DNA of 10,076 bases, from assembly GCA_900321955.1 (NCBI GenBank), contig ONXX01000031.1:1-10076 (forward strand), written 5' to 3'. Under the pieces are notes generated by a model. It was not told the origin of the DNA, did not search any database, and saw only the letters and a list, made by a program, of their open reading frames with translations. Both the position numbers and the translations under genes were made by a program. Origin of the DNA: an uncultured Bacillota bacterium (GTDB taxonomy: Bacteria > Bacillota_I > Bacilli_A > Erysipelotrichales > Erysipelotrichaceae). Shown one piece after another: positions 1 through 6,198 of the stretch. Positions within the stretch are counted from its first letter, which is position 1, and every line of letters starts with the position of its first letter.

Positions 1-627
1 GTCAAAGGGATCAAGATAGATGTTGGCCAATAAGGGTGAGAGATTTCCTCCCTGCGGGGTTCCTGACTTTGTCTCATAGATTGTTCCGCCGATATTGACC
101 CCCGATTGCAGAAATTTTCTGATGATCGATTCTGTATCACCATCTTTGATGATATTGTGTACTAAGATCATTAAGATGTTCTGATCGACATTGTCAAAGA
201 ATTTCGACAGGTCTAAATCGACTAACCAGTCATAGCCATCACCAAAGTATTCCAAAGCCTTAAGAACAGCCTTCTCACAGCTTCTGTTTTCCCTGAATCC
301 ATAGGAGGAATCCGAGAAGACTTTCTCACACATCGGTGATATCACCTGTGTGATCGCCTGCTGTAGGACCCTGTCCTTGACACTTGGTATACCCAAAGGC
401 CTTTTGGATCCATCGGGTTTTGGGATCAATACTCTTCTTACGGGAAGCGGTTTGTACTTTCTTTGCCTTATCTTCTCAAAGATAAGTTCGCCATTTTCCT
501 TAAAGAAGGCATCCATCTCTTCAACACTCATTCCATCAACACCAGGTGAACCTTTATTGGCTTTGACCTGTCTGATGGCAAGATCAATGTTGTCATCACT
601 TAAGATCTTTTCCAAGAGTTCTGACAT
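1..627 (-). CDS. ltrA: Group II intron reverse transcriptase/maturase, N-terminal 209 codons
   Basis: The protein reverse-transcribes the intron RNA and helps it fold and splice. Reading back from the ATG at 627, the frame stays open to base 1 and the C-terminus lies outside the window. Visible landmarks are ANKGSPGVDGMS (about residues 23-34), LIPKPDGSKRPLGIP (67-81), the SYGFRENRS box (108-116), the catalytic block A LVDLDLSKFFDNVD (about 134-147) with its first metal-binding Asp, and the SGTPQGGNLSPLLANIYLD block (about 188-206). The second catalytic motif (YADD-like), the maturase X domain and any endonuclease domain are off-window. The start is the first ATG after an in-frame TGA near 688-690, with AAAGGAAAG about 9 bases upstream. 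No frameshift or stop is seen. The compact N-terminus, with the first block close to the start, suits class C maturases. Confidence 0.93.
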   Translation of the reverse strand, partial: MSELLEKILSDDNIDLAIRQVKANKGSPGVDGMSVEEMDAFFKENGELIFEKIRQRKYKPLPVRRVLIPKPDGSKRPLGIPSVKDRVLQQAITQVISPMCEKVFSDSSYGFRENRSCEKAVLKALEYFGDGYDWLVDLDLSKFFDNVDQNILMILVHNIIKDGDTESIIRKFLQSGVNIGGTIYETKSGTPQGGNLSPLLANIYLDPFD

Positions 628-1136
628 ACTTTGTTTCTTTCCTTTCTTTTTCGCCTGAATGATCCAATGCCCTAAGAAGACATGTCTTCAGCACAGACAA
701 TTAAGAAGATCATTCATACATTCCTGAAGTCTACTTGAAACTTCAAACTGATTCGCCCCTTCGCTCCATGTACATTACATACACTTCTTCACTACTATGG
801 GTTCTGCTGACTTCTCATGATTCGTTGTTACTATGACAAATGAGCCACTCATGAGATCTCCCGGGGTAAGGTCATATCTCCTTCACTGCATACCTGCCGC
901 ATTTACCTGTAAGAGTATTCCGCAGTCAATAGGATTTCGTGTTGTTCGGCACACTCATCCGACTCTTACCGGCCTCACTTGCGGTTTCTTTTCGTCAGGC
1001 CGCAGTTTTGTCTTCACCTTCCTTCAGATTCTTCCTCACGGAAGACACCCTTGGTGTTCGACTAGTGGTTGACCACTGCGATGATAATCCCCACGATGGA
1101 CTTTCACCATCAAGATATATGCCATGCCCGGCACAC
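628..1136 (-). ncRNA. Group II intron ribozyme RNA, 5' domains ahead of the maturase ORF
   Basis: These 509 bases hold no credible gene. They should fold as domains I to III and the start of domain IV of the intron, which form the active-site scaffold and bind the exons. The 5' end is GTGTG at 1136-1132. A candidate exon-binding arm is the stem GGAT...ATCC at 960-932, whose loop holds CGAACAACACGAAA. CGAA or CGAAA there pairs imperfectly with the exon sequence CTCG or TCTCG, so the EBS1 assignment is uncertain. The GAAGTCAGCAGA block near 816-805 resembles conserved domain III sequence. Plus-strand open frames across this stretch are chance frames opposite structured RNA. Confidence 0.75.
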
Positions 1137-1140
1137 CGAG

Positions 1141-1165
1141 AAAAAAACTACAGATGAACTGTAGT
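1141..1165 (-). terminator. Rho-independent terminator of the trk operon and 5' exon of the intron
   Basis: On the minus strand, ACTACAG and CTGTAGT form a 7-bp stem (1147-1153 with 1159-1165) around a five-base loop, followed by seven T (1147-1141). It begins six bases after the trkH stop codon. The intron starts at 1136, only CTCG after the T-tract, so the hairpin probably doubles as the intron's insertion target. Confidence 0.85.
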
Positions 1166-1170
1166 CTTTC

Positions 1171-2643
1171 TTATCGTAAATACTCGCGGTTGCGGATGTC
1201 TTTCTCAACGCGTAAGAACGCTTTGAATACGACCATGATCTCCATTCTTCCCAAAAACATACCGATGATCGCTGTCCATAAAATGACTTTCGGAGCATAG
1301 TAGTTGGTGATGCCCAAAGACAGTCCGACGGTCGAAATGGCCGAAGAGAATTCATACATCGAATCCTGCAGGGTGTATCCGTACATCGTGAAGATAAATG
1401 AACCGATAAAAAACAGCAGGATGTAGAACAGGACATAGGACGATGTCGAACGAATCTCATCATCGGAAAGGGAATACTTTTCGCCGACCCGATAGATGCG
1501 GTGGGTACAAATGACTCTTGGATTCATGATCGATTCACGGATCGAATAATAGATGCCCTTTAAGACAACGATGACTCTGTACTGTTTGATACCGCCGCCG
1601 GTAGATTCCTGATCACCGCCGACCAGCATCATCATTACCATGATCGTGATAAAGCCGGGTGGCAATAAGGACATATCGCCGACTGAAACGAAACCGGTCG
1701 TCGTGATGCAGGTGACAAACTGGAACAGAGATACTCTTAAGCTCTCCCAGAAATTATCGGTATAGCCGTTCTGTAAGAGATTGAACGTCATCAATGAAAC
1801 AAAGATGACAAACAAGACCGCAAAGAACTTGGTCTCGCAATGATTGAAGTACTTCTTGAATTTGCCCGAGAAGAAGGACAGGTGCAGCATGAAGTTGGTC
1901 TGTCCTAAAATCATCAGCACGATGGTAATCAGCTCGATCGCTACGGAATGATAACCGTAGATGGATTCACCGATGACGGAGAAACCGCCGGTCGACAAAG
2001 CGGCAATCGATGTGTTGATCGCATCGAATACCGGCATGCCGCAGATAATGTAAGCCAGTGTTCCGACAAAAATATAAGCGGAATAAAACGACAGGATCAG
2101 TCTTGCCGACTTTGCCAGGTTTGGCATCAGACGGTCGTTGTGGCCTTCTGCGTTGTATAAGTTGAGACCATAGCGGTCCGAGAACGCCGAGGTAATGATC
2201 AGAACCAGCCCGACACCGCCGACAAACAGCGTGATCGAACGAAACATCAGAAAGATCTTCGGTGTGTGATCGACATCGACAACGGAAAGACCGGTCGTCG
2301 AATAGCCGGACGTCATTTCAAAGGCGGCCTGGGTGAAGTTATAGTCGCCCTTCAGCATCCACGGAAAACAAGACACCATGATGGCGATCAGCCAGATCAT
2401 GACCAGCAGCAGGGAATCGTAATGTTTCTCCAGTTTGACGATCTTCGTATCTTTCAGAATATATCTCTGCAAGCCGCCAAGGCCGATGGCCGCAATGCCC
2501 GGAATCAGAAAACAGTAGGCATAAGAAATATCTTCCGGATAGAAAGGCAGAACGATCAGCGGCAGCAATTGTATGACACCGATCATCACCAGAAAGATGG
2601 AGAGGTAGAAAAAGACGAGACGGTAGTAATCCTTCTTTTTCAT
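1171..2643 (-). CDS. trkH: TrkH/KtrB-family potassium uptake channel subunit
   Basis: This 490-residue membrane protein is the K+-translocating subunit of a Trk/Ktr uptake system, gated by the TrkA proteins encoded just upstream. It has the fourfold pore repeat of the family, with selectivity-filter glycines in SGYSTTGLS (112-120), ALSTGGFS (215-222), ITTTGFVS (313-320) and AISTVGLS (435-442). The glycine-rich loop GGDQESTGGGIK (342-353), which forms the intramembrane gate in repeat 3, and the GRMEIM helix start (465-470) are also typical. Length matches full TrkH proteins (about 480-490), longer than most KtrB. The start ATG overlaps the stop of the preceding trkA as ATGA, with AGGAAG at the usual distance, so translation is probably coupled. 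A terminator follows immediately. Whether it carries Na+ or H+ along with K+ cannot be read from sequence. Confidence 0.95.
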   Translation of the reverse strand: MKKKDYYRLVFFYLSIFLVMIGVIQLLPLIVLPFYPEDISYAYCFLIPGIAAIGLGGLQRYILKDTKIVKLEKHYDSLLLVMIWLIAIMVSCFPWMLKGDYNFTQAAFEMTSGYSTTGLSVVDVDHTPKIFLMFRSITLFVGGVGLVLIITSAFSDRYGLNLYNAEGHNDRLMPNLAKSARLILSFYSAYIFVGTLAYIICGMPVFDAINTSIAALSTGGFSVIGESIYGYHSVAIELITIVLMILGQTNFMLHLSFFSGKFKKYFNHCETKFFAVLFVIFVSLMTFNLLQNGYTDNFWESLRVSLFQFVTCITTTGFVSVGDMSLLPPGFITIMVMMMLVGGDQESTGGGIKQYRVIVVLKGIYYSIRESIMNPRVICTHRIYRVGEKYSLSDDEIRSTSSYVLFYILLFFIGSFIFTMYGYTLQDSMYEFSSAISTVGLSLGITNYYAPKVILWTAIIGMFLGRMEIMVVFKAFLRVEKDIRNREYLR

Positions 2644-3305
2644 TGTTTCTTCCTCTGGAAAACAGAAATGATCTGATCACGGTTTTCAACGGTCGTGACG
2701 ATCATAACCTTGTCGTCCTCTTCAATGACGATGTTGCCGTTAGGGATCAGTGTCCTTCCTTCTCTGCTGATCGAAGCGATCGTGCCCAGTTCGGAGATGT
2801 TGATCTCACGTAAGGACTTGCCTACGACATCGAGGTCTTTGCCGACACGGATCTCAGCGATGAAGACCTTGTCATCTTCCAAAGACAGAGAGTTGACCAT
2901 GTTTTCAATGGAAGTCAGATTCTTGACCTGTTCACCTAAAAGATAGGTAGCGGAAACAACCAGGTCGATGCCCAGTTCCTTGAAGATATTAACGTTCTTC
3001 GGGTTGATGACCATGGCGATGCAACGCTTTGCCCCCATCAGCATCTTTGCCGTCTTGCAGGCGACATAGTTCTTGTAGTCATCTTCCGACAAGGCAATAA
3101 ACAGATCGCAGTTCTCTGCCCCTGCTTCCTTGAGTTCGTTGGCTCTGGTGCATCTTCCGTGCATGACAGGAATGTCGTTGCTTTCGGAAAGATAGCGGCA
3201 GACATCTTCGTCTTCATTGATTACGACCAGGTCGTTGAATTTCGTGTTGAACAAAGAAATGATATAGTCGGCTTCATGGAAACCGTCAGCTATTACGATC
3301 TTCAT
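2640..3305 (-). CDS. trkA: TrkA-type K+ uptake regulatory subunit, RCK_N plus RCK_C, degenerate nucleotide loop
   Basis: This 221-residue cytoplasmic protein has the layout of a one-RCK TrkA/KtrA: a Rossmann-like RCK_N domain (about 1-130) and a TrkA_C domain (about 140-218, including VVGKSLREINI and EEDDKVMIV). It should form part of the ring that gates TrkH in response to nucleotides. The first beta strand is followed by ADGFHEADYI (6-15) where active family members have a GxGxxG loop, so NAD(H) or ATP binding in the usual mode is doubtful. Other RCK_N landmarks remain: HGRCTRANELKEAG (49-62) and ALSEDDYKN (71-79). Its ATG overlaps the stop of the upstream short trkA by one base (TAATG), with GGAGG in front, and its stop overlaps trkH by four bases. 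It may be a structural partner for the short subunit that kept the loop. Confidence 0.92.
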   Translation of the reverse strand: MKIVIADGFHEADYIISLFNTKFNDLVVINEDEDVCRYLSESNDIPVMHGRCTRANELKEAGAENCDLFIALSEDDYKNYVACKTAKMLMGAKRCIAMVINPKNVNIFKELGIDLVVSATYLLGEQVKNLTSIENMVNSLSLEDDKVFIAEIRVGKDLDVVGKSLREINISELGTIASISREGRTLIPNGNIVIEEDDKVMIVTTVENRDQIISVFQRKKQ

Positions 3306-3712
3306 TATTCTGCCTCCATTTCTTTTGCGGATTCAAATTCCTCCAGAGACAGATCAAACGGACAAATGCAGTTGACCTTCTCGTCAACCAGGACCCTTTT
3401 GCGGGAATCCTTGAGACGGATGTAGACCTGCGGAACATTATAGAAATGGGTGCACAGATCAGCCAGGAAGATATTGGTATTATCGTCATCGGTCACGGCA
3501 ATGAAACGGTAGCAGTTTCTTACACCGCACTTTTCCAATAAGGCGCGGTCTGTTGCCTCACCCTTTTCGACAAAACCGCTGTATTCGCCAAGTCTGTCGA
3601 TCTTGGACGCATTGCGGTCGATAACGATGACGTTGGCAGTCTTGTTCAAGGACCTTGCGATCGTTCCGCCCAATCTGCCGGCGCCTACAATGATCGTATT
3701 CGAGTTCTTCAT
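3305..3712 (-). CDS. trkA: Short TrkA-type subunit, RCK_N domain only, intact nucleotide loop
   Basis: At 135 residues this protein consists of one RCK_N domain with no TrkA_C domain. The dinucleotide loop VGAGRLGGTIA (9-19) is canonical GxGxxG, with Asp32 at the end of the second strand as in NAD(H)-type Rossmann folds. GEATDRALLEKCGV (51-64) and AVTDDDNTNI (72-81) follow the family pattern. It should bind the regulatory nucleotide and join the larger TrkA made by the next gene to gate TrkH. E. coli TrkA instead fuses two complete RCK units in about 458 residues. Here the second half carries the only RCK_C domain. It is the first gene of the trk operon, with AGAGGTG about 6 bases before its ATG. 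The stop codon overlaps the next start, so no larger protein was split by a frameshift in an obvious way. Confidence 0.9.
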   Translation of the reverse strand: MKNSNTIIVGAGRLGGTIARSLNKTANVIVIDRNASKIDRLGEYSGFVEKGEATDRALLEKCGVRNCYRFIAVTDDDNTNIFLADLCTHFYNVPQVYIRLKDSRKRVLVDEKVNCICPFDLSLEEFESAKEMEAE

Positions 3713-3735
3713 ATTTCACCTCTTAAATAAGCCAG

Positions 3736-3759
3736 GATCTATTTAAATAGGAATAGATC
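3736..3759 (-). repeat. Inverted repeat in the trk leader, possible operator or leader hairpin
   Basis: GATCTATT (3736-3743) and AATAGATC (3752-3759) are perfect 8-bp inverted arms with an 8-base spacer. A second, shifted perfect palindrome, CTATTTAAATAG, lies at 3739-3750. Both lie between the probable -10 element and the trkA start. It could bind a repressor or form a leader hairpin. AT-rich sequence makes chance palindromes fairly common, so function is unproven. Confidence 0.45.
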
Positions 3760-3775
3760 GTGGTTACAAAACAAT

Positions 3776-3804
3776 ATTATAGATTCAGCCTTAAAAATAA
3801 TCCA
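3776..3804 (-). promoter_or_regulatory. Probable sigma-A-type promoter of the trk operon
   Basis: The minus strand has a perfect TATAAT at 3781-3776, with TGGATT at 3804-3799 at 17-base spacing, which matches TTGACA at only three positions. It sits about 64 bases before the first trkA start and downstream of the preceding gene's terminator, so it is well placed to drive the three-gene operon. Confidence 0.6.
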
Positions 3805-3825
3805 TCATTATTGTTTTTACCCGAC

Positions 3826-3857
3826 AAAAAAAGCTCTCCTTTTTACAGGAGAGCTTT
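3826..3857 (-). terminator. Rho-independent terminator after the DUF349 gene
   Basis: AAAGCTCTCCT and AGGAGAGCTTT form a perfect 11-bp stem (3830-3840 with 3847-3857) with a six-base loop. On the minus strand the hairpin runs into seven T (3832-3826). It begins 12 bases after the DUF349 stop and separates that gene from the trk operon promoter. Confidence 0.92.
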
Positions 3858-3869
3858 CTCATTCAATGA

Positions 3870-4760
3870 TTATTTGTAATACCTCATGTTTTCGAAGTAT
3901 TTGTTGACGATACCGTTGAATTCTTCCCAGAGTTCATTTTCATGTTCTCTGCCGGCATTGCCTACTTCTTTCCACTTAGCACGAAGTTCCTTGATGGAAT
4001 TGACTTCGTCATCGGTGAATTCACTTCTGGCCAGGTAAAGCTTAGCTTCCTGGATGATTTCTTTCTTTGCCTCGACTCTCTTGGCATAGGTCTCTTTCAT
4101 CTGATCGTAGTAGGCATCTCTTCTCTCAAAGAAAGCTTTTCTTTCAGCTAAAAACTGCTGCCAAAGATCATCATCGTCTCTGCGTCCGGCGCTGCCGACC
4201 TTCTTCCATTCTTCCATCAGTTCGTTGGAACGGTTTCCGGCTTCCTTGATATTTTCAATACCGGCAACTTCCTTTGCCTTGGCAATCAGATCTTCCTTTA
4301 AAGCCTTGTTTGCTGCATACGTTTCCTTCAGATTAGCGAAGTATTCATTCTTCTTCTCGAAGAATTCGCTTCTGATCGCAGAGAACTGAGCCCAGAGCTC
4401 GTCGTCCTTTTCTTTATTGATACGACCGGCATGTTTCCAGTCTTCCAGCAGCTGCTTCATCTGCTCAGTGCCCTTCTTGAAGTTGTTCTTATCCAGGACT
4501 TCCTTTGCCTGGGCGATGATCTGGTTCTTTCTGTCTTCCGTATTGATATAAACATCACCGGCCTTTTCAGAAAGCTGATCCATCAGCTTGTTGAACTTTT
4601 CACTCAGTTCCTGATCAGAAAAAGATTCTTCCTCTTCTCTAACGCGAGGCCATCTTCTCTTGAGGTCCTTTGCCCTCAAAAATGCTTCTGCTGCATTTTC
4701 TTCGCCAAGAAGTTCTTCTAATTTGGCGATTAACTGTTCTCTAATGTCGTTCTTTTCCAT
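3870..4760 (-). CDS. DUF349 repeat protein, function unknown
   Basis: This 296-residue, highly charged, helix-rich protein has no signal peptide or membrane segment and is probably cytoplasmic. Three DUF349 units are visible by a repeated pattern of W-K-x-x-G, then D/E-L-W, then an aromatic pair: W108 KHAGR with ELW 121-123 and FF 133-134; W185 KKVGSAGR with DLW 198-200 and FF 210-211; W263 KEVGNAGR with ELW 276-278 and YF 288-289. A weaker copy may start at W37 (RRWPRV) followed by ELSEKFNKL. The spacing of about 77 residues is regular, so the protein is close to a pure array of three-helix repeats. The molecular role of DUF349 is not known to me. The ATG at 4760 has AGGTGG about 9 bases upstream. 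It is a single gene with its own terminator. Highly acidic and basic helices suggest coiled coils or binding to another macromolecule. Confidence 0.9.
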   Translation of the reverse strand: MEKNDIREQLIAKLEELLGEENAAEAFLRAKDLKRRWPRVREEEESFSDQELSEKFNKLMDQLSEKAGDVYINTEDRKNQIIAQAKEVLDKNNFKKGTEQMKQLLEDWKHAGRINKEKDDELWAQFSAIRSEFFEKKNEYFANLKETYAANKALKEDLIAKAKEVAGIENIKEAGNRSNELMEEWKKVGSAGRRDDDDLWQQFLAERKAFFERRDAYYDQMKETYAKRVEAKKEIIQEAKLYLARSEFTDDEVNSIKELRAKWKEVGNAGREHENELWEEFNGIVNKYFENMRYYK

Positions 4761-4782
4761 GTACTATGCCACCTACCTACTC

Positions 4783-4817
4783 TTACAATTGTAACATTTT
4801 TACATTAAAAATTGCTA
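4783..4817 (-). promoter_or_regulatory. Candidate promoter of the DUF349 gene with a palindrome over the -10
   Basis: A perfect 12-bp palindrome TTACAATTGTAA lies at 4783-4794. It contains a -10-like TACAAT (4793-4788), about 28 bases before the ATG. The best -35 I see is a poor TAGCAA at 4817-4812 with 18-base spacing. The palindrome could be an operator over the -10, but the region is AT-rich and the call is weak. Confidence 0.35.
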
Positions 4818-4868
4818 TAAAAACATAAACTGCTTCCCTAAAGGATCGATTCTAGACCCTTTTTTGAC

Positions 4869-4887
4869 CTTAAAAAGCTCTTTTAAG
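4869..4887 (-). terminator. Weak terminator overlapping the end of the EAL gene
   Basis: CTTAAAA (4869-4875) and TTTTAAG (4881-4887) form a 7-bp AT-rich stem with a five-base loop. It includes the stop codon of the EAL gene, and T-poor sequence follows on the minus strand. Termination would be inefficient, so some read-through into the DUF349 gene is possible. Confidence 0.3.
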
Positions 4888-6139
4888 CTGTTTCCAAGGC
4901 CTTTTCATCGCTCATGATCTGTAATTTATCTTCCAGAAACCGTTCAAAATCCTTTGGCTCAACGGCCTTGGAGAAGTAGTAGCCCTGAACGATATCGCAG
5001 CCCAGCTTCTTTAAACAAAGATACTGATCTTCGTTTTCCACTCCTTCGGCGATCGTCAAAACACCAAGATAGCGGGCAATATCGATGATGATCGCAATCA
5101 TCCTTGTATCCTTCTTCCCCTTGAAAGCTTCCTGCAAAAAGCCCATATCGATCTTCAAGGCATCGATCGGCAAATGTGACACCATGTTCAAGGAAGAATA
5201 GCCGGTACCAAAGTCATCCATCTCGATCAGAAAGCCTTTCTTTCGTAGCTGCTTAACCCTCTCAATGATCAAAGAAGGATCCTCCATATATGCCGACTCG
5301 GTGATCTCCAAGAGAAGTTCCTCACTGGAAATGTCACAGTCTTCAATCAGCTCTTCCAGATAGACGACCATCTTTTCATCAGGCATGTCCACCCGGGATA
5401 CATTGACCGAAACCGGCACGGTGATCTTTTTCTTTCTCTTCCACTCGCTGATCTGCCTGGCTGCCTTTTGCCAGACATAGGCATCGACTTTCCGTATCAG
5501 ACGGCTTTCTTCCAGAAGCGGTATGAATACGGAAGGCGCAATCATGCCATAGGCATGGTGGTGCCAGCGTAACAGTGCTTCCGCCGAACTCAAGACCGGT
5601 ACCTTTTCCTTGATGTTGAACTTGGGCTGGTAATAGACTTTGAATTCTTCTTCCTTCAAAGCCTGCTCGACATCCAGCAGCAGTCGTTTCTTAAACTCAT
5701 CTTCCCTGATCTCTTCATAATGAAAAGGTTCTTCCTTGATCATCGTCAGAGTATGCATCTCATCATAGCGGATGATCGCTCTTGAGATCCTGGCCAGGAT
5801 GATTTCTTTATCCGGCAAAGGCTTTTCCAGAAAAGCGGAGGCACCAAGATAGTGGTAACGCTCTTCGATCTGTTTTTGTTTTGAGACTAGGATCAAAGGG
5901 ATCTTCTGATCCATACAGGCCTTTACAATTTTCCGGCTTCCTTTTTCATCCAGATCGATGATCAGTAAAGCAGCAGTCTCGCTTTCCTTAAACAGTCTTT
6001 CCCTGTCAAAGATGAAAAAGACCTCGTAATCTGCTTCGAGGATCTTTGAAAGTTTCCTGATGTCCTGATCTTCTTTCCGTGCCCAAAACAAGACCCTTTT
6101 GGTCTTTTGTTCACAAGAAGCTATTTTGAATGTTTCCAA
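4883..6139 (-). CDS. Receiver-like plus EAL domain cyclic-di-GMP phosphodiesterase
   Basis: It should cleave the second messenger c-di-GMP to pGpG in the cytoplasm. Residues here are counted from the most upstream possible start, TTG at 6187 (434 aa). A receiver-like domain spans about 30-140, with IIDLD (candidate Asp78) and the EKPLP loop (Lys122). Its first strand RVLFWARKED lacks the usual acidic pair, so phosphorylation is doubtful. The EAL domain (about 165-425) has all catalytic landmarks: EALLRW (Glu203), NVS (Asn262), EITES (Glu294, Glu297), DDFGTGYSS (324-332), LKID (Lys345), AEGVE (Glu381, Glu384) and QGYYF (Gln401). It is therefore predicted active. There is no GGDEF domain or membrane segment. 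No in-frame ATG occurs before Met92. I prefer TTG at 6139 (418 aa) because AGAAGG lies 9 bases ahead and a TATAAT lies upstream. TTG at 6187 is the alternative, with a weak ribosome site. It lies just after the DUF1848 gene. Confidence 0.9.
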   Translation of the reverse strand: METFKIASCEQKTKRVLFWARKEDQDIRKLSKILEADYEVFFIFDRERLFKESETAALLIIDLDEKGSRKIVKACMDQKIPLILVSKQKQIEERYHYLGASAFLEKPLPDKEIILARISRAIIRYDEMHTLTMIKEEPFHYEEIREDEFKKRLLLDVEQALKEEEFKVYYQPKFNIKEKVPVLSSAEALLRWHHHAYGMIAPSVFIPLLEESRLIRKVDAYVWQKAARQISEWKRKKKITVPVSVNVSRVDMPDEKMVVYLEELIEDCDISSEELLLEITESAYMEDPSLIIERVKQLRKKGFLIEMDDFGTGYSSLNMVSHLPIDALKIDMGFLQEAFKGKKDTRMIAIIIDIARYLGVLTIAEGVENEDQYLCLKKLGCDIVQGYYFSKAVEPKDFERFLEDKLQIMSDEKALETA

Positions 6140-6148
6140 AGTCCGAAT

Positions 6149-6169
6149 CCTTCTGTTTTCTTCATTATA
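6149..6169 (-). promoter_or_regulatory. Ribosome site and -10-like element deciding the EAL gene start
   Basis: AGAAGG at 6154-6149 is 9 bases before the TTG at 6139. A perfect TATAAT lies at 6169-6164, but no good -35 is seen at 16-18 bases further up. Together they favour the start at 6139 and perhaps an internal promoter inside the predicted MFS-DUF1848-EAL transcript. Confidence 0.4.
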
Positions 6170-6198
6170 GTCTCGGACAGGAACCAAATTTTCTCATT

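Larger units (their letters stand above)
1..1136 (-). mobile_element. Group II intron, probably class IIC, 5' part; 3' end outside window
   Basis: This is a self-splicing retroelement seen from its 5' end at 1136 to the window edge. The minus strand at 1136 reads GTGTGCCGGGCATGG, which fits the GUGYG intron start and resembles the start of known IIC introns. Downstream come other conserved-looking blocks: an AAGGGTGTC...AATCTGAAGGAAG stretch near 1053-1018 and GAAGTCAGCAGA with CATAGTA near 816-792, typical of the domain I and III regions. A reverse transcriptase starts at 627, as expected for an ORF in domain IV. The 5' exon is the trkH terminator: hairpin, seven T, then CTCG, then the intron, on the same strand. 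IIC introns are known to insert just after intrinsic terminators, which supports the class. The maturase C-terminus and domains V and VI lie off the window, so intactness cannot be judged. Class assignment is from memory of family sequences, not from a model search. Confidence 0.83.

Noticed and set aside
350..1157. Plus-strand open frames at 350-658, 833-1072 and 939-1157
   Set aside because: They lie opposite the maturase gene or structured intron RNA, have no family features or ribosome sites, and reflect chance open frames.
1110..1463. Minus-strand frame of 117 codons over the trkH end
   Set aside because: It is an alternative frame inside trkH and its terminator, Arg/Ser/Cys-rich without any domain, and runs through the hairpin.
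2266..2676. Plus-strand frame of 136 codons opposite trkH
   Set aside because: Antisense to a clear TrkH gene, with composition driven by the other strand and no recognisable protein.
3713..3869. A c-di-AMP or other riboswitch ahead of the trk operon
   Set aside because: The leader from the probable start site to trkA is about 60 bases, and only a small palindrome is present.
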